Below, in pieces: positions 47,300 to 56,235 of a stretch of DNA of 64,000 bases. Both the position numbers and the translations under genes were made by a program. Source of the stretch: Anaerolineaceae bacterium (GTDB taxonomy: Bacteria > Chloroflexota > Anaerolineae > Anaerolineales > Anaerolineaceae); assembly GCA_016927865.1 (NCBI GenBank), contig JAFGLU010000117.1, positions 1-64,000 on the forward strand. Direction: 5' to 3'. Positions within the stretch are counted from its first letter, which is position 1. Each line of letters starts with the position of its first letter. Under the pieces are notes generated by a model. That model was not told where the DNA came from. It saw only the letters and a list, made by a program, of their open reading frames with translations, and searched no databases.

Positions 47300-48255
47300 T
47301 CCAAGCCCATTTTTTGACGGAAGTACGGCACGGTCAGAGCGATTCCTTGTTCCAGAGATACTTTCGGTTCCCATTGTAATAATTCCTTCGCACGAGTAAT
47401 ATCTGGCCTGCGGCGTTGAGGGTCATCCCCCAGGCGCAGGGCCGGTTGTGATGTGATTCCAGATGAATTGCCAACAATACGATTGATGGTCTGAGCAAAT
47501 TCGATCATATTCATTTCGTTGGGGTTGCCAATATTGACCGGGTTGTGCTCGTCAGACATGAGCAGGCGATAAATACCATCGACGAGGTCGCTGACAAAGC
47601 AGAAGCTGCGCGTTTGCTGGCCATCACCATAGACGGTGAGGGGCTCGCCGCGGATGGCCTGCTGGATAAAATTGGGCACCACACGACCGTCATCCAGGCG
47701 CATGCGCGGTCCGTAAGTGTTGAAGATACGCACAATGCTCGTGTTGAGGCCGTGGTAGCCGTGGTAGGCCATTGTGAGGGCTTCAGCGAAGCGTTTGGCT
47801 TCATCGTACACCGAGCGAACGCCGATGGGGTCTACGTGCCCCCAGTAGGTTTCTTTCTGGGGATGCTCCAGCGGGTCGCCATAGATCTCGCTGGTAGAAG
47901 CCAGCAGGTAGCGGGCATTGTGCGCGCGGGCTACGCCCAGGGTGTTGTGGGTGCCCAGGGCACCGGCTTTCATGGTTTGAATGGGCAGGTTGGTGTAGCC
48001 GTAGGGGGAGGCGGGATTGGGGCTGGCGGGCGAGGCGAAGTGCATGACGGCCTGCACCTTGCCGGGGACGAAGATAAAGTTTGAGACATCGTGGCGGATA
48101 AAGGTGAAGTTGGGGTTGCCGGCCAAGTGTTCCAGGTTGTCGGGGCTGCCGGTGATGAAGTTGTCCATTCCGATGACAAAATGACCCTCATTGATTAGCT
48201 TTTCACACAGGTGAGAGCCCAGGAAGCCGGCTGCGCCGGTAATTAAAACGCGCAT
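47296..48255 (-). CDS. UDP-glucuronate decarboxylase-like SDR
   Basis: A 319-residue extended short-chain dehydrogenase. It has [20 protein letters not shown] (NAD-binding GxxGxxG), [21 protein letters not shown], and the [11 protein letters not shown] catalytic Tyr-Lys pair, a set typical of UDP-glucuronic acid decarboxylases that make UDP-xylose. AGGAG lies before the ATG at 48255. It is coupled to GtrA. The product could feed the glycan cluster at 27-39 kb, which is inference. Confidence 0.92.
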   Translation of the reverse strand: MRVLITGAAGFLGSHLCEKLINEGHFVIGMDNFITGSPDNLEHLAGNPNFTFIRHDVSNFIFVPGKVQAVMHFASPASPNPASPYGYTNLPIQTMKAGALGTHNTLGVARAHNARYLLASTSEIYGDPLEHPQKETYWGHVDPIGVRSVYDEAKRFAEALTMAYHGYHGLNTSIVRIFNTYGPRMRLDDGRVVPNFIQQAIRGEPLTVYGDGQQTRSFCFVSDLVDGIYRLLMSDEHNPVNIGNPNEMNMIEFAQTINRIVGNSSGITSQPALRLGDDPQRRRPDITRAKELLQWEPKVSLEQGIALTVPYFRQKMGLE

Positions 48256-48286
48256 GGAAGTTTTTCTCCTCATTGTTTCCGGTGGG

Positions 48287-49897
48287 CTACCAATCGATGT
48301 GCTGGATCAGGCCGTCGCCGGTGATTTGCTGGTATTCCCGCGTGGCGGGATCGATCAGATACAGGTTGCCATCATACAACGCGGCCAGGCGGTAATTTCC
48401 ATCGGAGAATGTCTCGGGCGACCAGATCACCGATTGGGGCTCGAGGCCGTTCATATCTTCGGCAGGAAACAGCACCTGGGGGTTGGATCCGTCGCGGTCG
48501 ATGACCGCCAGGCGGTAGCGGCCTGTTTCGCTCAGTTCGGGGAAAATGGCTTGCAGATAGGCTACCTGGAAGCCGCCGTCTTCGAGGGCGGGGGAAGTCA
48601 CCGGGTAAGCGAACATGCCACTTTGCTCAACCAGTTTCAGCAAGGGGCCGTCGAGGATTGCGGCAGACAGATCGAAAAGGGGCGAGGCTTCGGCGTTCTC
48701 CAGGCCGGGCTTGGCCTGGTGGGTGACCAGGTACAGGCTGCTGCCAGAGGGTGCCCAGGCCAAACCGCTGACCCAGGCCCAATCGCCTCCGGTCTGGTAG
48801 GGGAGGATATCGACCAGGGAAGTGAGTTCTCCGGTGTCCAGGTCGACCAGCCCGGCGCCATCGGGGCGGGCATAGGCCAGCCGATCTCCCTCGGGAGACC
48901 AGGCAAAGGAGGTGCCCCACCAGCCGTAGGTGCCACCAGAACTGCCCTCAATGAGCTGGGTGCGTTTGATATACATTCCTGAGGCGGCATACGAAACAAT
49001 CCACAAGTCATTGTTGGCCTGCCAGCCGGGGGCGGTGGCGCGGGGTTCCACGGTGGAATAGGCGATGGTGAGGAGTTGATTGGGGACCCAATCAACAAAA
49101 TGGACAATGTTGCTGACGCGCAGGTCCACAGGTTCAGCGCCTTCCTCGGTGATGTTGACCATCCACAAGGTGTTGATCTCTTCGTCGGGAGCGGCGGTTG
49201 ATTTGCGAGTGAACAGCAGCCAGTCTCGCTCGGGAGAGAGGGAGAATACGTATCCATCCAGGTCACCGGAGGTGACCAGCGGCGTGCGCACGCCAGTATT
49301 ACTGTCCATGGACCAGGCGTTGCCGCCCGCCAGGTAAACAAGGCGCCCGGGGATGGGGATGGGGGTGAAGGGACGTTGAACGCCCACCATGACGATTTCG
49401 GCGCGGGGTTCTTTGATCAGTTCCGACTTGAATACGGTACGAGCCAGGGGCTGGCCATCTTCGTAGATCTGGCGGTAGGTGACCTGCTGGACTCCGTTCA
49501 CACCCAATTGGATGATGCGCTCCTGCTTTTCGGGCAGCGATTCGTTGCGCACGATCTGCCGGTCGAAGGGGATGGTTGTTTCCTCAATTTCAAACTCTTC
49601 GCGGACACGCACAACGATGATTATTGCATTCGGCGAGAGCACGGTATAGCCAGCCGGGTTGACCCGATCAAGGGTGTTGAGTGTCACGCCATTGCGATCC
49701 AGCACATTCTGAACGGTGTCGCCTTCGGACGCCTGGATGGTGGTTTGTTTGCCGTCGGCCTGAAGGGTGACAGAGAAGGATTCGGTTGGTTTTGGTGAGA
49801 GCGGCAGGCAAGCGGATAGCACCAGCGTCGTTAGAACGAGCAACGCGGCAGTTGTGATGGTCAAGATGCTGGCTGGCTGTGGTCGGCGGTTGTTCAT
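48287..49897 (-). CDS. Lipoprotein with DUF348, G5 and beta-propeller domains
   Basis: A 536-residue lipoprotein. The signal peptide ends in the lipobox VLSAC (Cys about residue 30). A DUF348 ubiquitin-like domain follows ([20 protein letters not shown]), then a G5 domain ([26 protein letters not shown], about residues 100-175), then a WD40/TolB-like propeller ([34 protein letters not shown]). G5 domains bind cell-wall glycans. The mix of a wall-binding module and a propeller suggests an envelope sensor or scaffold. It leads the decarboxylase-GtrA operon. Confidence 0.88.
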   Translation of the reverse strand: MNNRRPQPASILTITTAALLVLTTLVLSACLPLSPKPTESFSVTLQADGKQTTIQASEGDTVQNVLDRNGVTLNTLDRVNPAGYTVLSPNAIIIVVRVREEFEIEETTIPFDRQIVRNESLPEKQERIIQLGVNGVQQVTYRQIYEDGQPLARTVFKSELIKEPRAEIVMVGVQRPFTPIPIPGRLVYLAGGNAWSMDSNTGVRTPLVTSGDLDGYVFSLSPERDWLLFTRKSTAAPDEEINTLWMVNITEEGAEPVDLRVSNIVHFVDWVPNQLLTIAYSTVEPRATAPGWQANNDLWIVSYAASGMYIKRTQLIEGSSGGTYGWWGTSFAWSPEGDRLAYARPDGAGLVDLDTGELTSLVDILPYQTGGDWAWVSGLAWAPSGSSLYLVTHQAKPGLENAEASPLFDLSAAILDGPLLKLVEQSGMFAYPVTSPALEDGGFQVAYLQAIFPELSETGRYRLAVIDRDGSNPQVLFPAEDMNGLEPQSVIWSPETFSDGNYRLAALYDGNLYLIDPATREYQQITGDGLIQHIDW

Positions 49898-49931
49898 AAA
49901 TCGGGTATAATCGGTGCGTTGCCTGTTGAGC

Positions 49932-50492
49932 TTAAGGTTGGGCCATCTGCCCGGTAAGGGTCATGACGCCTTCGCCAATGGTGACGCTCTGAACGTCGAG
50001 CCTGCGCCCGTCTACGGAGGTCAGATCTTGCATGTTGGTATTCATGGTGTCATTGATCTGGGTGATGACCCGGTCAGGCAGGGGCAGCGCGCCCAATTTG
50101 GCGTCTTGTACTTCAACCGTCAACCTGCCGTTGGCAACGTAGGCAGAGAAAACGACCGTAGCCTGGGCAGTGAGTTTCTCAATGGTGATATCTCCGCTCA
50201 TTTCAATGTTGCCGTTGGTCAAGCGGACTTGGGGATTTAAGAAAGCAACGTCGCTTTGTTGCCCCAGTTGCCTGGCGAAGTAAGAAGTCAACTGAGTGTC
50301 TGTGATGGTCAAGGTGACCAAGTTGCCGGCTTCGAGATCGGCGGCAGCCGTCGCCAACTGGTCCTCCAAGGCTTGTGCCTGGGCAGGGTCCACTGGAATG
50401 GCGGTGGGTGTGGGAGGTAGGTCGCGAGTGGGTAAACCGCAGGCGACGCTAGTTAAGACAAGTACCAATAGAAAAAACGAAATTCGTTTCAT
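49932..50492 (-). CDS. Small lipoprotein
   Basis: A 186-residue protein with a lipoprotein signal (LVLTSVAC, Cys about residue 18) followed by a Pro/Thr-rich linker. The rest is predicted beta-rich (VTLTITDTQLTSYFARQ, IEMSGDITIEKL), like a lipid-binding or LolA-like fold. No family is clear. It is 34 bases upstream of the G5 lipoprotein and possibly in the same operon. Confidence 0.72.
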   Translation of the reverse strand: MKRISFFLLVLVLTSVACGLPTRDLPPTPTAIPVDPAQAQALEDQLATAAADLEAGNLVTLTITDTQLTSYFARQLGQQSDVAFLNPQVRLTNGNIEMSGDITIEKLTAQATVVFSAYVANGRLTVEVQDAKLGALPLPDRVITQINDTMNTNMQDLTSVDGRRLDVQSVTIGEGVMTLTGQMAQP

Positions 50493-50536
50493 TATTCTAA
50501 TCCTAAGAAATGTGAATTTTACCGCTCAATTATAGC

Positions 50537-51118
50537 ATGACTGAACAAACCCAACCCCTTACGAATTTGCAACTCCGCGCAGCGCTTGAAGCGCTGTTGT
50601 TTGTGGCTGCCGGCCCGGTGACCCCGGCCCAGTTGGCCGAAGCGCTTGACCAGAAAGGCGAGACCGTTGAAGAGGCGCTGCGCGCATTGGGCGAAGAATA
50701 CGCCGATGGGCGCGGGCTGAGCTTGCAATGGCACGGTGGGCGGGTGCAATTGACCAGCGCCGCCGGGTTTTCCGCCCAGGTGGAAAAGTTTCTGGGGCTT
50801 GAGGCCACTGCCCGCTTGAGCCGGGCCGGGCTGGAGACCCTGGCAATTGTAGCATACCGCCAGCCGGTGACGCGTCCGACGATTGACGGCATTCGCGGGG
50901 TGAACAGCGATGGCGTGATGAAAAGCCTGCTGGGCAAGGGGCTCATTCAAGAGGTGGGGCGATCGGAAGGTCCGGGAAGGCCCATTCTGTATGGGACGAC
51001 CAGCGAATTCTTGCAGCATTTTGGGCTGTCATCTTTGATCGAGTTGCCGCCTTATGATATTCCGGATGAGGATGAACTTGGAGAGGAAGAACCCAAGAAC
51101 GGAATCCTGAAGGATTAA
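50537..51118 (+). CDS. scpB: Segregation and condensation protein B
   Basis: A 193-residue protein with two winged helices. RAALEALLFVAAGPVTPAQLAEAL, ARLSRAGLETLAIVAYRQPV and PTIDGIRGVNSDGVMKSLL are diagnostic of ScpB. It works with ScpA and SMC in chromosome segregation. ScpA is not found next to it, which is unusual. It has no evident ribosome-binding site. The pseudouridine synthase gene follows, a common neighbour. Confidence 0.95.
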   Translation: MTEQTQPLTNLQLRAALEALLFVAAGPVTPAQLAEALDQKGETVEEALRALGEEYADGRGLSLQWHGGRVQLTSAAGFSAQVEKFLGLEATARLSRAGLETLAIVAYRQPVTRPTIDGIRGVNSDGVMKSLLGKGLIQEVGRSEGPGRPILYGTTSEFLQHFGLSSLIELPPYDIPDEDELGEEEPKNGILKD

Positions 51119-51148
51119 TTTCACGGCGATCGAGTATAATGTTAATAT

Positions 51149-52135
51149 ATGGAAGAACGAGTGCAGAAAATCTTGGCGCGGGCCGGTTATGGTTCGCGTC
51201 GTTCGTGTGAAGAGTTGATCGAGCAGGGCCGGGTGAAAATCAACGGCCAGGCTGCCATTTTGGGCTCCAAAGCGGATGCCACCAAAGACAAAATCACCGT
51301 GGACGGGTCCGCCATCCCGCAGGCCGAAGCGAATGTGTACATTGCGCTGCATAAGCCGCGCGGGGTGATTTCGGCGGTGGACGCCCCCGGCGACCCGCGC
51401 CCGACGGTGCGGGACCTGGTGCAGGTGGCAGAGGCCGTCTACCCGGTTGGACGGCTGGACGTGGAAAGCGAAGGTTTGATTCTGCTGACCAATGACGGCG
51501 AATTGACCAATAAACTCACTCATCCGCGCTTTGGACACCAGAAAGAGTACCGCGTGCTGGTGGCGAAACATCCTGATGATGATCAGTTGGAAGCTTTCAG
51601 GCGCGGTGTGGTGCTGGAAGATGGTTATAAAACATCTCCGGCGGATGTGCGCGTGGAGACTACCCAGGGCAAAGGCTCGTGGTTGAACGTGGTGCTGCGC
51701 GAAGGCCGCAAGCGGCAGATCCGTGAGACTTGCGCAACCATTGGGCTACCCGTGGTGCGTATCGTGCGCGTGCGGATTGGCACGCTGCGCCTGGGCGATT
51801 TGAAACCCCGCGAGTGGCGGCACTTGACCAGCGGTGAGCTGCGGGCGCTGCAGGAAGGCAAAGAGACCACGCGGCCCACGCGGCGGGTTGCGCCAAACGA
51901 GAAGTTCAACCGCAAGGCAGTGGAACAGCGCACAGAACACCGACCCACAAGCGAGTCAAGGACCCGCTCTGGTGATAGCCAACCCCGCCCGAGAACTGGA
52001 ACGAACCGAACACCCTCGACTGGGCGACCGGCTAGCAGGCCGGGGCCTGGCCAAACATCAAGACCGAGTAGCCGGCAGGGGCCCAAACCGGGCGGAAGGC
52101 CAGCAGCCAAGCCGCGACCTAAGCGGAATTCGTAA
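51149..52135 (+). CDS. RsuA/RluB-family pseudouridine synthase with basic tail
   Basis: A 328-residue protein. An N-terminal S4 domain (VQKILARAGYGSRRSCEELI) precedes the synthase domain with catalytic Asp104 in GRLDVESEGL, and EYRVLVAKHP and GRKRQIRETCATIG are typical. The last ~90 residues are a disordered tail rich in Arg, Pro, Ser and Thr. It modifies rRNA, probably 23S. TATAAT (51135-51140) ends eight bases before the ATG and no Shine-Dalgarno is seen, so it may be leaderless. Confidence 0.93.
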   Translation: MEERVQKILARAGYGSRRSCEELIEQGRVKINGQAAILGSKADATKDKITVDGSAIPQAEANVYIALHKPRGVISAVDAPGDPRPTVRDLVQVAEAVYPVGRLDVESEGLILLTNDGELTNKLTHPRFGHQKEYRVLVAKHPDDDQLEAFRRGVVLEDGYKTSPADVRVETTQGKGSWLNVVLREGRKRQIRETCATIGLPVVRIVRVRIGTLRLGDLKPREWRHLTSGELRALQEGKETTRPTRRVAPNEKFNRKAVEQRTEHRPTSESRTRSGDSQPRPRTGTNRTPSTGRPASRPGPGQTSRPSSRQGPKPGGRPAAKPRPKRNS

Positions 52136-52242
52136 AATCCGAAGTCTACTACGATCTTGGGGAAGGGTTCGCCCTCACCCTGCCCTCTCCCTGGCACCCC
52201 TACGGGTGGCCGAAGCGGCAGGGAGAAGGGGCAGAAGTTGAA

Positions 52243-52288
52243 CACAAAAGCAAGATGCGGCGCGTTCGCGCCGCATCTTGCTTTTGTG
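52243..52288. terminator. 46-bp palindrome between convergent genes
   Basis: Perfect palindrome (CACAAAAGCAAGATGCGGCG outward) closing on GCGTTCGC. It separates the pseudouridine synthase and the NERD-like gene, which converge. A CCCTCACCCTGCCCTCT / AGGGAGAAGGGG pair lies before it (52173-52230). Confidence 0.7.
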
Positions 52289-52290
52289 AA

Positions 52291-52980
52291 TTAATTTCCT
52301 TCTTTGGGAAGCAGTTCGACCAGCGGGGCCAGTGCTTCGGAGCGCACGGGGGCCTCTTTGGCGCGGCGGCGAACGACATCCTTGAGCTTATCCACTTCGA
52401 GCGTGATATAGGGCGCGTCGGGCGCATCCACGCTGGCCTTGGGGTTGGTGAACACCAGGACTGGACGCACCTCGGGCATATCTTGACCGGGAAGGTTCTT
52501 TTTTAGATAGCGTTTCATGTCTTCAGCGTAGGAAATCGCTTCCATGTCGGGGCGGCCCAGGCTTTCTTGCCCAAACAAGCGGCTGAAGGTGCCCACCCCG
52601 GCCTGGCGGTATTTTTTTCCGTCAAAGGTGATTCGCCCGCCCTGGTACATAGGCACCAGCACCCAAATACCCTGCGGGCCAACCAGCAGATGCTGGACAG
52701 GTGAGGTGAAGTTGTACAGGGTGTACTTGTCGTCCAGGCCCTTCAATCCACTGGTGATGCGCTCATCAGGGTGTGGCATCCGCCCCCAGCGGTTGGTGAA
52801 GTACATGCCGACCTGCGAGAGGAGCAGGCCGACCAGCAGGGCGCCAAAGGAAAGGTTTAGGTTGTCTCCGTTGAAGGAGAGAGCAAACCCGCCCACCAGG
52901 ATGACCAGGCTAGCCAGGGTCGAGTAATTACCGATTTTGCGATATCGATTGATCTTTTTTGTGTTCGCGACGATTTTCAT
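52291..52980 (-). CDS. NERD-like membrane-anchored protein
   Basis: A 229-residue protein with two hydrophobic helices near the N-terminus (about residues 21-40 and 47-65), then a soluble domain with GLDDKYTLYNF, VQHLLVGPQGIWVLVP and GGRITFDGKKYRQ. This matches the layout of nuclease-related (NERD) domains. The start at 52980 is used because the upstream frame is not protein-like and overlaps plsX. The role is unknown. Ten bases separate it from plsX. Confidence 0.7.
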   Translation of the reverse strand: MKIVANTKKINRYRKIGNYSTLASLVILVGGFALSFNGDNLNLSFGALLVGLLLSQVGMYFTNRWGRMPHPDERITSGLKGLDDKYTLYNFTSPVQHLLVGPQGIWVLVPMYQGGRITFDGKKYRQAGVGTFSRLFGQESLGRPDMEAISYAEDMKRYLKKNLPGQDMPEVRPVLVFTNPKASVDAPDAPYITLEVDKLKDVVRRRAKEAPVRSEALAPLVELLPKEGN

Positions 52981-52990
52981 GTTTTTGTTA

Positions 52991-53995
52991 TCACTCAGGA
53001 GACGATAGGTTGGATTGGATGGCACCGCGCATGGCTTCGAGCAGGTCGCTCTGCACCGCCTGGCGGGCGATGCGGATGGCGCTGTAGATGGCGCGGGCAT
53101 TGGAACGGCCATGACCGACGAAGACCAGCCCGTCGATGCCCAGCAGCGGGGCGGCGCCGATTTCTTCGGGTTCCATCATTTTCTTGAGGTTGCCGAAAGC
53201 TGGTTTGGCCAAGGCCGCGCCCAATTTGTAGATGAACTTGGAGGTCAGTTCTTTCTTGAGCGAGTCGATCAGCAGTCTGGCCACGGCTTCGCTGCTCTTG
53301 AGCAGGACGTTGCCGGTAAACCCATCGGTGACGACAACATCCACCTTACCCTGGAACAACTCCTTGGCTTCCACGTTGCCGATGAAGTTGATCGGCGCGG
53401 TTTGGAGGAGGGGGAAGGTGTCTTTGACCAGTTGGTTGCCTTTCATCGACTCTTCGCCGTTGGAGAGCAGCCCCACACGCGGCTCGGCGATGTTGAGCAG
53501 CTTTTCGGCGTACAGACTGCCCATGATGGCGAACTGCACCAGAAATTCGGGGCGGCAGTCGGCGTTGGCGCCGATGTCGACCACCGCGCAGAAGCCGGTT
53601 TTGGTGGGGAAGACGGCTGTCAGGCCGGGACGCTGGACGCCTTTGATGCGGCCCAGGGTGCGCAGGCCGTTGAACATGGCCCCACCGGTGTTGCCTGCGG
53701 TGACAAAGGCACTGCCCTGGCCGGTTTTGACCAGTTCCAGGCCCACGGCCATTGAATTCAAGGGCTTTTTGCGGGCTCCGTCCACGGGCTTATCGGTCAT
53801 CTCGAGGACATCGGGCGCATGAACGATGCGCACCGGCAAGCCGCTTTTGTTGAGCTCGGCCAGGCGCGAGCCGATTAATTCTTCGTTCCCGACCAGAATG
53901 ATTTCCTCGCCGAAGTCGCGAGCGGCATCGAGCGCTCCCTGGATTTCGGGCCCGGGATAATCATCGCTGCCCATTGCGTCCAAAATGATGGTCAT
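52991..53995 (-). CDS. plsX: Phosphate acyltransferase PlsX
   Basis: A 334-residue enzyme that makes acyl-phosphate for phospholipid synthesis. The start MTIILDAMGSDDYPGPEIQG is diagnostic, as are AFVTAGNTGGAMFNGL, GVLLSNGEES-like text, and DGFTGNVLLKSSEAV. AGAGGAAA precedes the ATG at 53995. The tRNA-Leu gene is divergent from it. No fab genes follow. Confidence 0.95.
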   Translation of the reverse strand: MTIILDAMGSDDYPGPEIQGALDAARDFGEEIILVGNEELIGSRLAELNKSGLPVRIVHAPDVLEMTDKPVDGARKKPLNSMAVGLELVKTGQGSAFVTAGNTGGAMFNGLRTLGRIKGVQRPGLTAVFPTKTGFCAVVDIGANADCRPEFLVQFAIMGSLYAEKLLNIAEPRVGLLSNGEESMKGNQLVKDTFPLLQTAPINFIGNVEAKELFQGKVDVVVTDGFTGNVLLKSSEAVARLLIDSLKKELTSKFIYKLGAALAKPAFGNLKKMMEPEEIGAAPLLGIDGLVFVGHGRSNARAIYSAIRIARQAVQSDLLEAMRGAIQSNLSSPE

Positions 53996-54095
53996 AAGTT
54001 TTCCTCTCGTGATAAGATGCGGCCGCCGCCGGAATTGGGTGACATCTGTCAGCAAGCCTTGTGTGGAATATCGGGGAGAACCCGCTGCCGGATGC

Positions 54096-54123
54096 TTGAC
54101 AATCACCCAGAGCCGATTATAAT
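54096..54123 (+). promoter_or_regulatory. Consensus promoter of tRNA-Leu
   Basis: TTGACA (54096-54101) and TATAAT (54118-54123), both perfect, are separated by 16 bp. The tRNA begins 13 bases after the -10. It is the best promoter match in the window. Confidence 0.85.
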
Positions 54124-54135
54124 ACATCCACACCC

Positions 54136-54217
54136 GCGCTGGTGCTGGAACTGGCAGACAGGCATGGTTGAGGGCCATGTGGGGAGACCCGTGGAGGTTC
54201 AAGTCCTCTCCAGCGCA
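54136..54217 (+). tRNA. tRNA-Leu (anticodon GAG)
   Basis: A class II tRNA with a long variable arm. The acceptor GCGCTGG pairs with CCAGCGC, the anticodon stem CATGG/CCATG surrounds TTGAGGG (anticodon GAG), the variable arm is TGTGGGGAGACCCGT, and the T-arm has GGTTCAAGTCC. CCA is not encoded. Its last 15 bases lie within the 17-bp direct repeat that bounds the mobile element; the gene is intact after integration. Confidence 0.96.
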
Positions 54218-54219
54218 CA
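54203..54219 (+). other. attL: Attachment site, left (tRNA side)
   Basis: GTCCTCTCCAGCGCACA at the 3' end of tRNA-Leu recurs exactly at 62132-62148. A tRNA 3' end is the classical target of tyrosine recombinases, and such an enzyme lies near the other copy. Which base is the crossover cannot be told. Confidence 0.85.
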
Positions 54220-54270
54220 AAATAGTCATTAAGTTATGTGATTTTGGTGATTTTTGTCACCACCCTCCCC

Positions 54271-54300
54271 AAAAAGCCCGCTTCCGAGGGCTTTTTTTGT
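54271..54300 (+). terminator. Terminator inside the element, after tRNA-Leu
   Basis: AAAAAGCCC and GGGCTTTTT with loop GCTTCCGA, followed by more T. It would now end the tRNA-Leu transcript and, reading the other way, the small genes from 54444. Confidence 0.75.
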
Positions 54301-54443
54301 TATGAGTTGATTCGGTTGTAAAGGTTCCAGTTTCAACGCTTGGGGAATGGTATCAGTAAGCGGTGACCGGGTCACGGTTATCTTCAGCGCAGTCACCCCG
54401 AAGGGGCGGACCGTAAACCGAACAATCAGGTCGAAAGCGTCAG

Positions 54444-54710
54444 TCAATCTTTGTTTTCTTGTTCGAGTTTCGCCACAATTTCGGAAAGTAACCGTTTTTC
54501 CGATTCTGTAAGGCATCCCGGCGCTAGTCTGGAGATTTTCTCTCCGCCCATCGCAACGCATCTAGCAATTGCCGCTTCGTCCCCTTTACTGATAAGCTCT
54601 AGTTCCCGAGTACTAAATTTAGCCCAAAACGCTTTATATTGATCCCGGCGAGCTTGCCAGTGGGCGCGAGCCCGATTTTGTAAACGGTCAATTCGTGGCT
54701 TCTGGGTCAT
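54444..54710 (-). CDS. Small hypothetical protein of the element
   Basis: An 88-residue charged, helical protein (RAHWQARRDQYKAFWAKF, ELELISKGDEAAIARC). It overlaps the HTH gene upstream by 23 bases, which suggests a real gene in a tight phage-like run. I do not recognise the family. It is the last gene before the left boundary. Confidence 0.55.
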   Translation of the reverse strand: MTQKPRIDRLQNRARAHWQARRDQYKAFWAKFSTRELELISKGDEAAIARCVAMGGEKISRLAPGCLTESEKRLLSEIVAKLEQENKD

Positions 54711-55074
54711 TCAGCATCTCCTCTATTCGGTCTAGGCGAGCCGATAATAGGGTCGTTTCGTGTAAGCGGGCGTGATTGGTGAATATCGCGTTTACAACCT
54801 TTATTCTTTGGGCCGGGGTGGTCCTTGATGACTTGAGCAACTTTTGCAATTCGTCGGCCCCTTCCCCCAACAATGCTGAAAGCCTCCCTAATGCACCACG
54901 AACTAGCTCGTTTCGGGCCGCTTCCAGGGCCACCTTAAAAATTTCGTCGTCGTGCATCCATCGATAAACGGTTCTTGGTGATACATTTGCCGTGTTTGCG
55001 GCCTGTTCGATGGTTCCGCCCGTCATCAAGGCAGTTATGCAAATTTGCTGCTTTGGAGTGACATTTTCGGCCAT
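54688..55074 (-). CDS. HTH protein, small-terminase-like
   Basis: A 128-residue protein with a clear N-terminal helix-turn-helix (TIEQAANTANVSPRTVYRWM, residues 20-39) and then helical text (EIFKVALEAARNELVRG). The arrangement of KQQICITALMTGG before the HTH is like phage small terminase subunits and the phBC6A51-type HTH proteins found in prophages and satellites. No large terminase is present. The last part is a helical tail. Confidence 0.65.
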   Translation of the reverse strand: MAENVTPKQQICITALMTGGTIEQAANTANVSPRTVYRWMHDDEIFKVALEAARNELVRGALGRLSALLGEGADELQKLLKSSRTTPAQRIKVVNAIFTNHARLHETTLLSARLDRIEEMLNDPEATN

Positions 55075-55084
55075 TCTCGGAAGC

Positions 55085-55528
55085 CTAAAACTTAATCGAC
55101 CGTCTAGAGGCAGCGTTTCCGGCGATCTGACCGAGTACCATCTGGGTTAGCATTTGGGCGCGAATGGCAGGCCATGCCTGCTCAAAGTCAACAGATGATC
55201 CGCCTGCTGCTTGCCATTTTAGGGACGCACGTTCCTTTAATTCGGCTTCCTGTGAGGCGCGGGCCTCTTCCAGTAAACGGCTGCTTTCAGATTCCCGTTC
55301 GACGCTTCGGTTTTTTATAGCTTCGAGGGAGGCGCGAGCCTTTGTGAGTGCCGTTATATAACGGCCTTCATGCCCTGCAAGTTTGGCCTTTAGGGTTGTG
55401 GTTTCGGGCTCAAATCCGGATTTTTCGGAAGAGGCTATTTCATCTTCAAGACGGGCCTTGATGGTCCGATATTCGGCCTCTAAAACGTCTACACGCTTTT
55501 GGGCTTGTGATACGGTTTCTTCTGGCAT
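55085..55528 (-). CDS. Coiled-coil hypothetical protein of the element
   Basis: A 147-residue protein almost entirely helical and rich in Glu, Ala, Lys and Arg (QKRVDVLEAEYRTIKARLED, SRLLEEARASQEAELKE), so a long coiled coil. It has AAAGGAAC before its start and lies 10 bases upstream of the HTH gene. It resembles phage scaffold or structural accessory proteins in composition only. Function unknown. Confidence 0.6.
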   Translation of the reverse strand: MPEETVSQAQKRVDVLEAEYRTIKARLEDEIASSEKSGFEPETTTLKAKLAGHEGRYITALTKARASLEAIKNRSVERESESSRLLEEARASQEAELKERASLKWQAAGGSSVDFEQAWPAIRAQMLTQMVLGQIAGNAASRRSIKF

Positions 55529-55595
55529 TTGTACGGTTCCTTTCTTTTCGAATAAATTGCGGGCGTAAGCCCGAACTTACTGGTTATCCTTAATA

Positions 55596-55623
55596 TTGGT
55601 TTTTCTTACAGTTGGTTTTTCTT
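55596..55623. repeat. A+T-rich direct repeats beside the iterons
   Basis: TTGGTTTTTCTT occurs at 55596-55607 and again at 55612-55623. Together with neighbouring TTAATATT it forms an A+T-rich patch next to the 21-bp repeats, as at the unwinding region of iteron-type origins. Confidence 0.5.
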
Positions 55624-55659
55624 TAAGTACCCTGGCGACTTCGGTCCTATTTCGTGTGG

Positions 55660-55722
55660 GTACTGGGCCGCTTCATTACAGTACCAGACCGTTTCACTAC
55701 GGTACTAGGTGGTTTCTCGATT
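55660..55722. repeat. Three tandem 21-bp repeats (iteron-like)
   Basis: GTACTGGGCCGCTTCATTAC, GTACCAGACCGTTTCACTAC and GTACTAGGTGGTTTC begin at 55660, 55681 and 55702, exactly 21 bp apart. The first two match at 15 of 21 positions and all differences are transitions. The third overlaps the end of the Rep-like gene. Position and period fit origin iterons. Confidence 0.55.
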
Positions 55723-56235
55723 AACTACATAATCGACAATCGCCATCGCTGACTGAACATCCCCCTCTTGAATGTACGATAAATACGCTTTCTTTTCTTC
55801 TTTGCTATCAAGTAGGTTGAGGTTTTCATAAACCGCATTGTTTGCGGTCCAAATATTCTTGACCTTTACCACCACGGAGGGAAATTCACCGTGAAAGCTG
55901 CGTTTCTCGGACGAAACCAATCCCCATTTCTCTAACTCTTTTCTGGCGCGGGTCAAGGTCGATTTTGAAATACACAAACGTTTACAAATCCTTTCGCTGC
56001 TTTCCCAGCACGCCCCGCCATCGCCCTCGCCCGTCACCCGTTTGTAATGGGCATACAAGCGGAAGGCGACGGTAGAAAGGGGAAGATCATCAACCAAGTT
56101 CGGAAGCATGGTAAAGAAACGCGGTTCCGCGTTTTCGGCGATTATTAGGGTATCTTGCTGGTTTTGGCTTGTCGATGTTCCTGACATTATCGATTCCTGC
56201 CTCGCATCCTTATTAGGTGGTATCGCTTCAGTCAT
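55705..56235 (-). CDS. Rep-like helix-turn-helix protein
   Basis: A 176-residue protein. FFTMLPNLVDDLPLSTVAFRLY followed by HYKRVTGEGDGGACWES and SERICKRLCISKSTLTRARK (winged-helix recognition region, residues 85-105) is the layout of HTH replication proteins of small plasmids, phages and conjugative elements. Iteron-like repeats lie at its 3' end. It overlaps the upstream ribbon-helix-helix gene by eight bases. It is probably the replication initiator or a regulator of the element. Confidence 0.7.
   Translation of the reverse strand: MTEAIPPNKDARQESIMSGTSTSQNQQDTLIIAENAEPRFFTMLPNLVDDLPLSTVAFRLYAHYKRVTGEGDGGACWESSERICKRLCISKSTLTRARKELEKWGLVSSEKRSFHGEFPSVVVKVKNIWTANNAVYENLNLLDSKEEKKAYLSYIQEGDVQSAMAIVDYVVNRETT

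Noticed and set aside
54229-54561. 110-codon frame at the left end of the element
   Set aside because: It overlaps a more credible gene (54444-54710), runs through a terminator and has no ribosome-binding site.
55660-55722. Short CRISPR array
   Set aside because: The 21-bp repeats are directly adjacent without spacers, and no cas gene is present.
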